Shown here: one piece after another, positions 33,999-42,765 of the stretch
Layout: the number at the start of each line of letters is the position of its first letter
Position numbering within the stretch: position 1 is the stretch's first letter
Origin: Candidatus Acetothermia bacterium
Lineage (GTDB): Bacteria > Bipolaricaulota > Bipolaricaulia > Bipolaricaulales > Bipolaricaulaceae
Direction of reading: 5' to 3'
NCBI GenBank assembly: GCA_024653305.1
Contig: JANLFW010000003.1
Location: 1-64,000 of the forward strand
DNA length: 64,000 nt
The notes under the pieces: generated by a model
The model's database searches: none
Told to the model about the DNA's origin: nothing
The model's input: the letters and a program-made list of their open reading frames with translations, nothing else
Translations under genes and position numbers: made by a program

Positions 33999-35458
33999 AG
34001 GAGCCCTCCCTCCACCAACTGCTCCGCCGCGTCCAGCATGTGCTGGACCCCATCCGGGGAGTCCATCTCGCAGTACAGGCGGAGGATGGGCTCGGTGCCC
34101 GACGCCCGGAAAAGGAGCCACCCCCGGTCGAACCGGAGCTTCACCCCGTCCAGGGTCTCCACCGCCACCACCCGCTGGCCGGCCAGCTCATCCGGGGGCC
34201 GGGCCTGAAGGCGGTCCACGATCGCCACCCGCGCTGCCAACTTCAGGTCCCGCCGCGCGTAGTGGTGTGGGCCCACCCGTTGGAACAGGTGGTGCACCAG
34301 GGTCGAAAGCCTCTCCCCGGTGGCGGCCACCAGCTCGAGGAGGAGCAAGTCGGAGAGAATCCCGTCCCGCTCCGGGATGTGCCACTGGTACCCGTAGCCG
34401 CCGGATTCCTCGCCGGCGAACGCGGCGGTGCCGGTGACGAGCGCCTCCACCGCCCACTTGAAGCCGATCTTGATCTCCTGGCAGGGAAGGCCAGCCTCCT
34501 GGGCCAGCTTCTGGATCATGTCCGTGAGGGCGAACGACTTGAGGACCCGCCCCTGGAGCCCCCGGTGGCGGATGAGGTGCCACAGGAGCAGGGCGGCCAT
34601 GCGGTGGGCGTCGAGGAAGCCTCCGTTCTCGTCCATTGCCGCGGCCCGATCCCCATCCCCGTCGGTGATGAGCCCAACCACGATCCGCCCCCGGCTCCGG
34701 ACGCCCAGGGAGCGGATCACCGCCCGCAACGGGACTACGTTCTCGGCGAGCGGCTCCGGTTTCTTCCCCCCGAACAGGGGGTCCACGGTGGACCGGATGG
34801 CGAGGTGGGGCAGGCGGATCTCCCGGAACAGAACCGGGAGGTACCCCTGGGCCGAGCCGTACATGGCGTCCACCACCGCGTAGATCGGGGCGCGGGCGAT
34901 GGCCCGGAGGTCCACGAGCTTCCGCAGCCGGTCCAGGTAGTCGGCCTGGATCGCCACCGACTCCAGTTCCGCCGCGTCGTCCACCGCGGGCGGGTGGGCA
35001 GGGAGGCGGGCCTCGATCCGGGCGGTGACGTCGGCAGTGGCCGACCCCCCATACTCCGGCTTGACCTTGACCCCGCTCCAGTAAGGCGGGTTGTGGGAGG
35101 CGGTGATCATCACCCCGCCGGCGAGCCCGCGGTCCACCACGGCCGCAGACAGGGCCGGGGTGGGCACGGGGGAAGACGTGATCTGCACGGGAATCCCGGC
35201 CTTGGCCACCGTCCGACCGAGGTGGGAGGCGAACACATCGGACAGGAACCGGGTATCGTAGCCGACGATCAGCCCAGCCGCGGCCGGCCGGTACGGCGCC
35301 CCCCACGCCCGGTAGATCGCCATCCCGCTCCGGCCCGGGTCGTCGAGGTAGGCGGCGATGGCCGCCCCCACCCGGGCCACGTTGGCGAACGTGAAATCCT
35401 CGGCGATCACCCCCCGCCAACCATCGGTCCCAAACTGGATGCTACCTTTTTCGCCCAT
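33995..35458 (-). CDS. Phosphoglucomutase/phosphomannomutase family protein
   Basis: A 487-residue alpha-D-phosphohexomutase interconverting sugar 1- and 6-phosphates for glycan precursors. [17 protein letters not shown] opens domain 1. The phosphoserine loop is [12 protein letters not shown]. The metal loop is [13 protein letters not shown]. The sugar-binding loop is [18 protein letters not shown], and the phosphate-binding loop is [15 protein letters not shown]. Glucose, mannose or glucosamine specificity cannot be fixed by eye. It overlaps both neighbours: a small gene upstream (17 bases) and leuS downstream (four bases). Confidence 0.92.
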   Translation of the reverse strand: MGEKGSIQFGTDGWRGVIAEDFTFANVARVGAAIAAYLDDPGRSGMAIYRAWGAPYRPAAAGLIVGYDTRFLSDVFASHLGRTVAKAGIPVQITSSPVPTPALSAAVVDRGLAGGVMITASHNPPYWSGVKVKPEYGGSATADVTARIEARLPAHPPAVDDAAELESVAIQADYLDRLRKLVDLRAIARAPIYAVVDAMYGSAQGYLPVLFREIRLPHLAIRSTVDPLFGGKKPEPLAENVVPLRAVIRSLGVRSRGRIVVGLITDGDGDRAAAMDENGGFLDAHRMAALLLWHLIRHRGLQGRVLKSFALTDMIQKLAQEAGLPCQEIKIGFKWAVEALVTGTAAFAGEESGGYGYQWHIPERDGILSDLLLLELVAATGERLSTLVHHLFQRVGPHHYARRDLKLAARVAIVDRLQARPPDELAGQRVVAVETLDGVKLRFDRGWLLFRASGTEPILRLYCEMDSPDGVQHMLDAAEQLVEGGLL

Positions 35459-35696
35459 GCCGTGCCTTTCGACGCTTCCGGCCTTGGTCCAGGTCCACCC
35501 GCTCCACGTACGGCGGGATCTTGACGCCATTCCCCTGCAGCAGTTCGGCGATGAGGTCCATGGGAAGCGAGGTCTCCAGCCAGAGATCCCGGATGGACAC
35601 CACCCCATTCCGCACCGGAACGCGCTCAAACGCCCGCTCAATGGCCCGCCGGTACCCGTCCTCCAGGCGGGGCAGGTCCTGTTCCATCTCCGCCAT
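35442..35696 (-). CDS. Small conserved-looking protein, winged-helix-like
   Basis: An 84-residue unrecognised protein. The central part (GVVSIRDLWLETSLPMDLIAELLQGNGVKIPPYVERVDL) has the helix-turn-helix-strand look of a short winged helix, and the C-terminus is very basic ([12 protein letters not shown]). It is first in the phosphohexomutase-leuS-glycosyltransferase operon. The first ATG (35696) is directly against a TAAGAT box. The second in-frame ATG (35687) lies nine bases from that box and would fit the leaderless pattern, so the protein may start three codons later. Function unknown. Confidence 0.6.
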   Translation of the reverse strand: MAEMEQDLPRLEDGYRRAIERAFERVPVRNGVVSIRDLWLETSLPMDLIAELLQGNGVKIPPYVERVDLDQGRKRRKARHGRKR

Positions 35697-35702
35697 ATCT
35701 TA
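35697..35702 (-). promoter_or_regulatory. -10 box at the start of the phosphohexomutase-leuS operon
   Basis: TAAGAT on the minus strand ends immediately before the first ATG of the small gene and nine bases before the second. It suggests leaderless initiation at the second ATG. Confidence 0.45.
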
Positions 35703-35708
35703 GATCGA

Positions 35709-36935
35709 TCAGTACCCCCACTCCACCGTGTACCGCACCTCGGCGCTCCCGAAGGGCGGGACCACCACCCGGAACCGCACGCGCTGCGCATCCAGCTGCT
35801 CGTACGGGAAACTGCTCTCGGTGATGGTCCACATGCCGGGGAGGGTCTCCACCACCTCCACCTCCACCGGTTCCTCCTTGGCGGAGCGGAGGGCGATGCG
35901 CCAGGCGTCCCGGTAGAGGTTCTCGGCGAGACGCTGCCGCGCCTCCTGAACGCGCTCGCCGGTGAGGTCGAACGCCGCGCCCACGGCCAGCTCCACCTTC
36001 TCCCCTACCGGGGTATGTCCGATGGGCGCTGCCCCCACGAACAGCCGGCCGCCCTCATCGAACGTGCGGACCTCTCCGGCCGGCAAGGGTAAGGCGGTGT
36101 TCTCAAACCGTACCAGCACCTCCACTGGCCCACCGGTGAACCGGTAGGCCCGGGTGTACGCGAGCGTGGCACTCACCAGGGGGACGAGGGCCGTCCCGTG
36201 GGGGAGGTCGATCGGGCCGGGAAGGTCGTACCGGTGGTACTCGGCGGCCGGGGCCACCGCCACGTCCGCCGGGGCCATGGCCAACGCCCGCACCAGTCCT
36301 TCCCCTGCTCCTTTCGAGGAAGGACGGTACACGTCCCCGGCCACCAGGGTCACCTGGGCACTGGGGAAATCCACCCCGGTGCGGTTGATCAGGGTCGCCA
36401 TGCCCACCAGGACGAGCCCGTCTTCGCCCAGGACCGCGGTGTAGCTGGCCCCCCAGGCGAGGCCGCCGGCCAGGTAGCGGAGGGTGATCGCCGCCGGGCC
36501 CGGGGTGGCCCCGCGGTACCCCAACCGCACCGTCTGCTGCTCGGGCAGCCGGGCCAGGACGCGATCGTAGCTCGCCAGGAACAGGAGGCCATCGGCGGTG
36601 GCGAGGACGAGCCCGTCGGTAACCGCGACGAGGCGCCCCTCCAAGCGCTCCCCGTGGGCGAACACCTGCACCGTCTCCCCCACCAGCCCCGCGAGATCGG
36701 GCACGCCCGACCAACGGGGCTCAACCTGGGTCAGGGGAAGGCCATCGATGGTGAGGCTGTCCAGGAGGATGGTGTGGGGGAGGTCGCCCAGGACGAGCTC
36801 GCCTTCCCGGGCCAGGGTCACGGTCCGCGTCTCCAGAACAAGCCCGAAGCCGCCGGAGTAGAGGACAAGCTCAGGGGCGGAAAGCCCGACCATCGCCCAC
36901 AGTAAAAGGGCCGTAAAAGCAAACATCTTGCGCAC
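35709..36935 (-). CDS. Exported DUF4139-like protein
   Basis: A 408-residue secreted beta-rich protein. A signal peptide (MFAFTALLLWAMVGLSA) is followed by LYSGGFGLVLETRTVTL. The C-terminal half matches the DUF4139 layout (AITLRYLAGGLAWGASYTAVLGED, TLINRTGVDFPSAQVTLVAGDVY, FENTALPLPAGEVRTF, VVETLPGMWTITESSFPYEQLDAQRVRFRVVVPPFG). Function unknown; members are linked to the bacterial surface. I favour the GTG at 36935, with AAAGGTGG nine bases upstream; an ATG at 36959 is the alternative. Confidence 0.78.
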   Translation of the reverse strand: MRKMFAFTALLLWAMVGLSAPELVLYSGGFGLVLETRTVTLAREGELVLGDLPHTILLDSLTIDGLPLTQVEPRWSGVPDLAGLVGETVQVFAHGERLEGRLVAVTDGLVLATADGLLFLASYDRVLARLPEQQTVRLGYRGATPGPAAITLRYLAGGLAWGASYTAVLGEDGLVLVGMATLINRTGVDFPSAQVTLVAGDVYRPSSKGAGEGLVRALAMAPADVAVAPAAEYHRYDLPGPIDLPHGTALVPLVSATLAYTRAYRFTGGPVEVLVRFENTALPLPAGEVRTFDEGGRLFVGAAPIGHTPVGEKVELAVGAAFDLTGERVQEARQRLAENLYRDAWRIALRSAKEEPVEVEVVETLPGMWTITESSFPYEQLDAQRVRFRVVVPPFGSAEVRYTVEWGY

Positions 36936-37063
36936 AGGGATCACCCACCTTTGCCGCATGTTATCCGGCGAGCGAGGCCAGGTAAAGCCACGCCGAGCGC
37001 CGTCGGCCGCCTAGGCCCCCAACCCGTTCAACCGCGGTGAAGGGGGTGTTTTCGCAGTGTGGT

Positions 37064-37369
37064 TCAGGGCTTCCGCCACGCCTCCCGTTGGGCGGCGAGC
37101 CACGCCGCGGTGCCCCGGGCCGCCCGGTCCCGCAGGTTTTCGATGTGGTAACCCGGCGGGCACCCGGGCCGATCGTCGGGCACGAACTCCCGAAGCTCCC
37201 GACATGGGAAGTCCGGACAGAGGCCGCAGTGCTCGATGTCCCGGGCGAGGCAGCACCGCACGAACGGGCAGTCCAGGTGCTGGAGGGGGATGCAGCCCGG
37301 GCACTTCCGCGAAAAGTGTGGGCACTTCCCACACCAATCCCCGCATGCGCCCGCCTCACGGTGGCCCAT
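37064..37369 (-). CDS. DUF3795-type cysteine-rich small protein
   Basis: A 101-residue protein with at least ten cysteines in a metal-binding arrangement (CGDWCGKCPHFSRKCPGC, then CPFVRCCLARDIEHCGLCPDFPCREL), matching DUF3795 proteins common in anaerobes. It probably binds zinc or an iron-sulfur cluster; the biochemical role is unknown. It lies 45 bases downstream of hflX on the same strand. The gap from 36960 to 37063 between it and the DUF4139 gene shows no gene. Confidence 0.78.
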   Translation of the reverse strand: MGHREAGACGDWCGKCPHFSRKCPGCIPLQHLDCPFVRCCLARDIEHCGLCPDFPCRELREFVPDDRPGCPPGYHIENLRDRAARGTAAWLAAQREAWRKP

Positions 37370-37414
37370 CGCCCGGTAGGGTAACGGCTTTCGCCCTGGT
37401 CGGCCAGCCAGCGC

Positions 37415-38608
37415 CTACCGACCGGGGTGAGCCCGCGCCACGGCCTGGCCGGCGAGCAAGGCCGCAACCGCCCGTTTCAGGGCGGACACGTTGTCCCCGG
37501 TCTTGGCGGAGATGCAGATGTGGGGGATCGCCTCGAGCTGGAGCGCCGCAAGCCGCGCCTGTTGCGCTTCGCTCTCGACGAGGTCGATCTTGTTGAGCAC
37601 GTGCAGGATGGGGGGATGGGGTTCCCCCGGCCGAAGGATCTCCTTGGCGATCACCCGCCGCACGACCCGGAGGTGGTCCGGCGCGGACGGGGAGGAGGCA
37701 TCGAGGACGAGGAGCAGGAGGTCCGCGTCGTGCACGGATTCCAGCGTGGCGTGGAACGCGGGCACGAGCTGGTGGGGCAGGTCCCGGATGAACCCCACCG
37801 TGTCCGTCACCACCACCACCCCGCCTCCGGGGAGGGGGACCCTCCGGACACGGGTGTCCAGGGTGGCGAACAGCTTGTCCTCTACGAGCACGTCGCTTTG
37901 GGTGAGTTGGTTGAACAGGGTGGACTTGCCGGAGTTGGTGTACCCGACGATGACCACCTCGGGCGGGCCGGCCTTGCGGCGGCGACGGCGGCGGATGTCC
38001 CGGGCCTGGTGGGCCCGCGCGAGTTCCCCACGGATGGCTTGGATCCGCCGCCGCACGGCGCGCCGGCCCTGCTCGAGGCGCGTTTCCCCAGGGCCGCGGG
38101 TGCCGATCCCCCCGCCGGGATCGGTGAGGGCCTGCCCCCATCCCCGGAGGCGCGGGAGGAGGTACTCGAGCTGGGCCAGCTCCACGGCCAGGGCCGCTTC
38201 CTTGGTCCCGGCGCGCTGAGCGAAGATGTCCAGGATGAGCTGGGAGCGATCCACCACCTTGAGGCGGGTCGCCTCCTCCAGGTTGCGGGCCTGGGCCGGG
38301 GAGATCGCGGCCCCCACGATGAGCGTATCTGCCCCCACCTCTGCGGCCAGGCTCCGGATCTCCCCGGCCTTGCCCCGGCCGAGGAACGTGGCCGGATCGG
38401 GGCGTGCTCGCCGCTGCACGAGTTGGGCCATCACCGCCACCCGGGCCGTGCGCGCCAGGGCTGCCAGCTCCGCCATCCGCTCGTCGGGGTCAACCTCGGG
38501 TTGAGGAGATAGGACGTCGGCCAGGATCGCCCGTTCCTGCCCATAGACCCGGGCCCGCCGGCCGAGGTAGTCCTCGATGGCCGGGATCAGGGTTCGCTTG
38601 CCTCCCAT
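37415..38608 (-). CDS. hflX: GTPase HflX
   Basis: A 397-residue ribosome-associated GTPase that can split stalled ribosomes under stress. The N-terminal HflX domain has AALARTARVAVMAQLVQRR and FLGRGKAGEIRSL. The glycine-rich hinge is GGGIGTRGPGETRLEQ. The GTPase domain has G1 GYTNSGKSTLFN, G2 FATLDTRVRRV, G3 DTVGFIRDLP and G4 NKID. A basic RRRRRR stretch precedes the GTPase domain. The ATG at 38608 overlaps murA by 22 bases. Confidence 0.93.
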   Translation of the reverse strand: MGGKRTLIPAIEDYLGRRARVYGQERAILADVLSPQPEVDPDERMAELAALARTARVAVMAQLVQRRARPDPATFLGRGKAGEIRSLAAEVGADTLIVGAAISPAQARNLEEATRLKVVDRSQLILDIFAQRAGTKEAALAVELAQLEYLLPRLRGWGQALTDPGGGIGTRGPGETRLEQGRRAVRRRIQAIRGELARAHQARDIRRRRRRKAGPPEVVIVGYTNSGKSTLFNQLTQSDVLVEDKLFATLDTRVRRVPLPGGGVVVVTDTVGFIRDLPHQLVPAFHATLESVHDADLLLLVLDASSPSAPDHLRVVRRVIAKEILRPGEPHPPILHVLNKIDLVESEAQQARLAALQLEAIPHICISAKTGDNVSALKRAVAALLAGQAVARAHPGR

Positions 38609-39834
38609 ACCGTTGCCCCCAACCCTCGAAGTTTCCCCACAAAGTCCTCGTAGCCGCGGGCGAGGTGGCCCCCCCCGCGGATCTCGGTGCGCCCGTGGGC
38701 GGCCAGGGCAGCCAGCACCACCGCTGCCCCGGCACGGATGTCGGTGGCCTGCACCGTTGCCCCGTGAAGCCCGCTCACGCCTTCGGTGATCGCCGTGTTC
38801 CCGGAAACGCGGACCCTCGCCCCCATGCGCACGAGCGCCTCCACCTGGCCGAACCGGGATTCGAACACGGTCTCCGTCACCGTGGCCTGTCCTTCGGCCA
38901 GGCACAGGAACGCCACCAGCGGTGGCTGGAGGTCGGTGGGGAACCCGGGATAGGGACCAGTCTGCACGTTCACCGCATGAGGACGGGCCGACGCTGCGAC
39001 CCGCACCGCCGCTTCCTCTACCGCCACCTCCACCCCGGCCTGGGAGATCTTGGCGAGCAGCGCATCCAGGTGGTCCGGCCGCACTCCGGTCACGGTCACC
39101 GTCCCCCGGGTGATCGCCCCGGCGAGGAGGTAGGTTCCGGCCTCGATCCGGTCGGGGATCAGCCGGTGCGTGGCCCCCTCAAGCTCCGGCCGCCCACGGA
39201 TGACCACCCGGTCCATGTGCCACACCACGTCCGCCCCCATCGCGGAGAGGAGGCGGGTCAGGTCCACCACTTCCGGCTCCCGGGCTGGGTTGACCACCAC
39301 CGTCTCCCCCTCGGCCAGTGCCCCGGCCAGGAGGACTTGCTCCGTGGCCCCCACCGACGGGTAGTCGAGGTACACCGTGGACCCCCGAAGCTGGCAGGCC
39401 TTGGCGTGGACGACACCGCCGTCCACGGCGATCTCCGCCCCCAGGCAGGCCAGCCCCCGCAGGTGGAGGTCCACCGGCCGTGGGCCGATGGCGCACCCGC
39501 CGGGAAGAGGCATCCACACCTCACCGGTGCGGGCGAGGAGGGGCCCCAGGGCGAGGAACGAGGCGCGCATGCGCTGGACGACAGCATCCGGGGCGGCTTG
39601 GGCGAGCTCATCCCCCCCGCAGAGCCGGACCGTGCCCCCCTCTCGCCCCACCTCCTTCCCCAGGGTGCGGGCCAGGGTGAGGGCGGTGTCCATGTCCAGG
39701 AGGCGCGGGGCATTCTCGATAACCACCGGGTCCGTGGTGAGGAGCGAGGCCATCACCGCGGGCAAGGCGGCGTTCTTGGCCCCGGACGCTTGCACCGTGC
39801 CGACCAGGGGACGGCCGCCGTCGACGACGATCAC
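38587..39834 (-). CDS. murA: UDP-N-acetylglucosamine 1-carboxyvinyltransferase
   Basis: A 415-residue EPSP-synthase-like enzyme making the first committed step of peptidoglycan synthesis: transfer of enolpyruvate from PEP to UDP-GlcNAc in the cytoplasm. VQASGAKNAALPAVMASLL holds the catalytic lysine. LPGGCAIGPRPVDLH keeps the active-site cysteine (fosfomycin target). FPTDLQPPLVAFLCLAEG and FESRFGQVEALVRMGA are later signatures. The start is a GTG overlapping the M23 peptidase stop by four bases. Context with an M23 peptidase and UppP elsewhere confirms a peptidoglycan wall. Confidence 0.94.
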   Translation of the reverse strand: MIVVDGGRPLVGTVQASGAKNAALPAVMASLLTTDPVVIENAPRLLDMDTALTLARTLGKEVGREGGTVRLCGGDELAQAAPDAVVQRMRASFLALGPLLARTGEVWMPLPGGCAIGPRPVDLHLRGLACLGAEIAVDGGVVHAKACQLRGSTVYLDYPSVGATEQVLLAGALAEGETVVVNPAREPEVVDLTRLLSAMGADVVWHMDRVVIRGRPELEGATHRLIPDRIEAGTYLLAGAITRGTVTVTGVRPDHLDALLAKISQAGVEVAVEEAAVRVAASARPHAVNVQTGPYPGFPTDLQPPLVAFLCLAEGQATVTETVFESRFGQVEALVRMGARVRVSGNTAITEGVSGLHGATVQATDIRAGAAVVLAALAAHGRTEIRGGGHLARGYEDFVGKLRGLGATVWEASEP

Positions 39835-40676
39835 GGGAGCAGGGGTACCGGGTCCACCGGGTTGTCCCCCTGGCGGACCTCGAAGTGGAGGTGAGGACCA
39901 GTCGAAAGCCCGGTGTTCCCGGACCGGGCGATGGGTTGCCCTGCTTCCACGAACTGGCCTGGGAACACCAGGAGCCGCGATAGATGGCCGTAATAGGTGG
40001 TGTACCCGTTCCCATGGTCGATGACCACGAGCAAGCCATAGCCCCCCTGCCAGTCGGCCTCCACCACCCGCCCCGGGGCGGCGGCGTACACCGTGGTCCC
40101 CTCGGGAAGGGCGATGTCCACCCCGGAGTGGAACGAGGGCACCCGGTAGATGGGGTGAACGCGGGGTCCGAACGGGGACGAGATCGGCCCTCGCGCCGGC
40201 CATACGAACAGGCTGCTCCGCCCTCGGCCGAGCTCGACCGCGGTGGCCTGGGGCACCGTCCCCGGGGCGGGCACGAGGAGCCGCGCACCTGGTGACGGCT
40301 CGCCGGCAAGGTTGTTGGCGCTGCGGATCGCGTCCTCGGCCACGTCATAGGTCTTGGCGATGTCGGCCACGGTCTGCCCCGGCTTCACCGTGTGCAGCAC
40401 CCCCCCTTGGGGGATGTAGAGGAGCTGGCCCGGGCGTACCAGCGACGGGTCGGCGATCTCGTTGCTGGCCACGAGGTACGCAAGGGGGACGCCGTGCCGG
40501 TCGGCGATTCCGGACAAGGTATCCCCCGGGCGGACCACGTAGGTAGGAAAAGCGGAGGCGGTCGCCGGCGGCGGGGCCACCGGCCCCCCCGCCTGGGGGC
40601 TCGGGAGGAACGGGACCAAGAGGAGCGGGAGGAACAGGAGGGCGATGGCCACCGCCAGGATCGGGTTGTCACTCAC
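39831..40676 (-). CDS. LysM / M23 (LytM-type) metallopeptidase
   Basis: A 281-residue exported wall hydrolase or division/activation factor. An N-terminal membrane segment (ILAVAIALLFLPLLLVPFL) is followed by two LysM repeats (YVVRPGDTLSGIADRHGVPLAYLVASN and HTVKPGQTVADIAKTYDVAEDAIRSANN), then the M23 domain with zinc-binding HSGVDIA and the HLHFEVR catalytic motif. The zinc ligands look intact, so it may be active. The GTG start overlaps the end of rho by eight bases. It is co-transcribed with rho and murA. Confidence 0.9.
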   Translation of the reverse strand: MSDNPILAVAIALLFLPLLLVPFLPSPQAGGPVAPPPATASAFPTYVVRPGDTLSGIADRHGVPLAYLVASNEIADPSLVRPGQLLYIPQGGVLHTVKPGQTVADIAKTYDVAEDAIRSANNLAGEPSPGARLLVPAPGTVPQATAVELGRGRSSLFVWPARGPISSPFGPRVHPIYRVPSFHSGVDIALPEGTTVYAAAPGRVVEADWQGGYGLLVVIDHGNGYTTYYGHLSRLLVFPGQFVEAGQPIARSGNTGLSTGPHLHFEVRQGDNPVDPVPLLP

Positions 40677-41916
40677 TGTTCATCAACTCCAGGAACTGCT
40701 TGTTCGTCCGCGTCTGTTCCATCTTCTGCTTGATGAACTCCAGGGCGCTTCCTGGATCCGGCATCTCCGCGAGGAGCTTACGCAGGATCCACACCCGGCG
40801 AAGGACATCCGGCTTGAGGAGAAGTTCCTCTTTTCTCGTGCCCGATTGGATGAGGTCGATGGCCGGGAAGAGCCGCCGGTTGGCGAGATCCCGGTTCAGA
40901 ACAAGCTCCATGTTCCCGGTGCCCTTGAACTCCTCGAACACCACCTGGTCGAGGCGAGATCCCGTGTCGACGAGCGCGGTGGCGATGATGGTGAGGGACC
41001 CTCCTTCCTCGAGGTTCCGGGCCGCCCCGAAGAACTCCTTCGGCTTGTAGAGGGCGGTGGGGTCGATCCCACCGGAGAGGAGCTTCCCGGACGGGGTGAT
41101 GGACAGGTTGTAGGCACGGGCCAGGCGGGTCAGGGAGTCCATGAGGATCACCACGTCGTACCCCACCTCCACCAGGCGCTTGGCCTCGGCCGTGGCCAGC
41201 TCCGCCACCCGGGTGTGGTGCTGGGGCTCCATGTCGAACGTGGCCGCGATCACCTCGGCCCGTGTCACCGAGCGCCGGAAGTCCGTTACCTCCTCCGGCC
41301 GCTCGTCCACGAGCAGGATGAGGAGGCGCACGTCCGGGTAATTGGCCTCCAGGCCTTGGGCGATGTGCTTGAGGAGGGTGGTCTTGCCCGCCTTGGGCGG
41401 GGACACGATGAGCCCACGCTGCCCCTTGCCGATAGGGGAAAACAGGTCGATCATCCGCGTGGAGAGCTCCTCGGCGTTGTGCTCCAGGACGAGCTGCTCG
41501 TTCGGGTGGAGCGGGGTCAGGTGCTGGAAGTCCGCTCGCTTGCGCACAGCCTCGGGGTCCATCCCGTCCACCTGGTCCACCTTGAGCAGGGCGAAGTAGC
41601 GCTCCCCTTCCCGGGGTGGGCGGACCAGGCCCTGCACGATGTCCCCGTCCTTGAGAGCGAACCGCTTGATCTGGGACGGGGACACGTACACGTCGTACCG
41701 GCTGGGGAGGCAGGATCTCTCCCGGAGGAACCCGTAGCCGTCGGGCATGATCTCCAGCACGCCCTCGGTCACCAACTCCTGGCGTTCGGCCAGGATGCGC
41801 ATCGTGGCGAGCTCCAGCTCGGCCGGGGCGAGCTCGCCGAAGCCGTTGACCCCAAGGTTTTGCGCGAGCTCCTGGAGCTTCTCCGGGCCAAGTGCGCGTA
41901 CCTCGGTCATCTGCAT
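40669..41916 (-). CDS. rho: Transcription termination factor Rho
   Basis: A 415-residue hexameric RNA helicase that ends transcription at unstructured RNA. It has an N-terminal helical segment (LQELAQNLGVNGFGELAPAEL), then the RNA-binding cold-shock-like domain (GVLEIMPDGYGFLR, YDVYVSPSQIKRFALKDGDIVQG). The ATPase domain has Walker A PPKAGKTT, VDERPEEVTDF, MDSLTRLARAYN and the Q-loop region. I chose the ATG at 41916, with GAGGTG six bases upstream, over a TTG at 41934. It lacks the long N-terminal extensions of actinobacterial Rho. Confidence 0.95.
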   Translation of the reverse strand: MQMTEVRALGPEKLQELAQNLGVNGFGELAPAELELATMRILAERQELVTEGVLEIMPDGYGFLRERSCLPSRYDVYVSPSQIKRFALKDGDIVQGLVRPPREGERYFALLKVDQVDGMDPEAVRKRADFQHLTPLHPNEQLVLEHNAEELSTRMIDLFSPIGKGQRGLIVSPPKAGKTTLLKHIAQGLEANYPDVRLLILLVDERPEEVTDFRRSVTRAEVIAATFDMEPQHHTRVAELATAEAKRLVEVGYDVVILMDSLTRLARAYNLSITPSGKLLSGGIDPTALYKPKEFFGAARNLEEGGSLTIIATALVDTGSRLDQVVFEEFKGTGNMELVLNRDLANRRLFPAIDLIQSGTRKEELLLKPDVLRRVWILRKLLAEMPDPGSALEFIKQKMEQTRTNKQFLELMNSE

Positions 41917-41958
41917 GCCGATCACCTCACGCAAGACAGGTAACGCTCAGGTGGATCA

Positions 41959-41984
41959 GGCCAGTGTCCCCATGGGACACGGCC
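41959..41984. promoter_or_regulatory. Hairpin in the rho leader
   Basis: GTGTCCC-CAT-GGGACAC (41964-41980), extended by GGCC arms with one bulged base, can form an 11-pair hairpin some 45 bases upstream of the rho start. Rho is known to control its own leader in other bacteria, so this may be a regulatory or terminating structure. There is no T-run. The rest of the gap 41917-42066 shows no gene. Confidence 0.4.
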
Positions 41985-42066
41985 GGTATGGGTGTGAGGA
42001 TCCCTCGGGTTGGGAGATGAGGTACCATCGAACCGCCCCCTTTGCCGTGACGAAACGCTTTCTAGT

Positions 42067-42702
42067 TTAAATCTTCTTGAAAAAGGACTTGAGGACATCC
42101 CAATACATGGCCATGCGATCGACCATCCCCGCCCAAAACCCGCGTTTCTCTTCCTTGCGCACGTGGCTTACCCCGCACAGGACCACTTTTTTTTGGCGCC
42201 ATCCTTCCTTCAACGCTAGCTTGGTCAGGGCAGCTTCGATCCCGAACTCCGTGTCCTCCACCGCCCCACTGGCCCGCTCCCAGTTCTTGCGGGACATCAC
42301 CCGCTGGCCAGACAGGAAGGACGCGATCCGTTGGGAAAGGTCGGTGGCCATACGCCCCTCCCGGAACACGCCGATCACCACGTCTGCATCCCCCTCCGCA
42401 TAGGCGCGGATCATGTCCTCCACGTGGTGGACGCGGAGGCCGGTAAGGTCCGCATCAAGAAACAGGAGCACATCACCTTGAGCGTTCGCTACCCCTGCCG
42501 CCATCGCCGCGGCCTTGCCGCGATTGGCCGGGAGACGCACCACATGCACCCCGTAACCATCCGCCACTTCCGCGGTGCCATCGGTGGATCCATCGTCCAC
42601 AACGACAATCTCGCCCACCGAGGGCGCAGAGAGCAACGGTTCCAGGACGGCTCCAATCCTTTCCGCTTCGTTGTACGCCGGGATGATGGCTGAGACTTTC
42701 AT
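42067..42702 (-). CDS. Family 2 glycosyltransferase, dolichyl-phosphate-mannose-synthase type
   Basis: A 211-residue soluble GT2 without membrane helices. SAIIPAYNEAERIGAVLEPLL and IVVVDDGSTDGTAEVADGYG open the fold. VVRLPANRGKAAAMAAGVANAQGDVLLFLDADLTG holds the metal-binding DAD. It resembles polyprenyl-phosphate or dolichyl-phosphate sugar transferases and glucosyl-phosphoglycerate synthases. Its 3' end and flank are AT-richer than the neighbours. It has its own promoter inside the end of proS. It is followed by rho after 150 bases. Confidence 0.85.
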   Translation of the reverse strand: MKVSAIIPAYNEAERIGAVLEPLLSAPSVGEIVVVDDGSTDGTAEVADGYGVHVVRLPANRGKAAAMAAGVANAQGDVLLFLDADLTGLRVHHVEDMIRAYAEGDADVVIGVFREGRMATDLSQRIASFLSGQRVMSRKNWERASGAVEDTEFGIEAALTKLALKEGWRQKKVVLCGVSHVRKEEKRGFWAGMVDRMAMYWDVLKSFFKKI

Positions 42703-42703
42703 G

Positions 42704-42715
42704 GGTTGGCCAACC
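42704..42715. promoter_or_regulatory. Perfect palindrome at the glycosyltransferase start
   Basis: GGTTGGCCAACC lies immediately before the ATG at 42702, where a Shine-Dalgarno would be. As RNA it could fold on itself; as DNA it could be a repressor site in the transcribed leader. No regulator is suggested by context. Confidence 0.35.
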
Positions 42716-42736
42716 GGTCAAGCACTGTGTACAACC

Positions 42737-42765
42737 AGTATAGCGCGGGACGGGCTCCTGATCAA
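42737..42765 (-). promoter_or_regulatory. Promoter of the glycosyltransferase gene
   Basis: On the minus strand TTGATC (42765-42760) and TATACT (42742-42737) are separated by 17 bases. The start site would be near 42730, giving a leader of about 28 bases that includes the GGTTGGCCAACC palindrome. Confidence 0.6.

Noticed and set aside
31911-34208. A 765-codon plus-strand frame opposite leuS
   Set aside because: Antisense shadow of a confident leuS; composition bias only.
37981-38000. Tandem CGG/CGGCGG tract in hflX as a microsatellite
   Set aside because: It encodes the basic arginine stretch of HflX before the GTPase domain, in frame.
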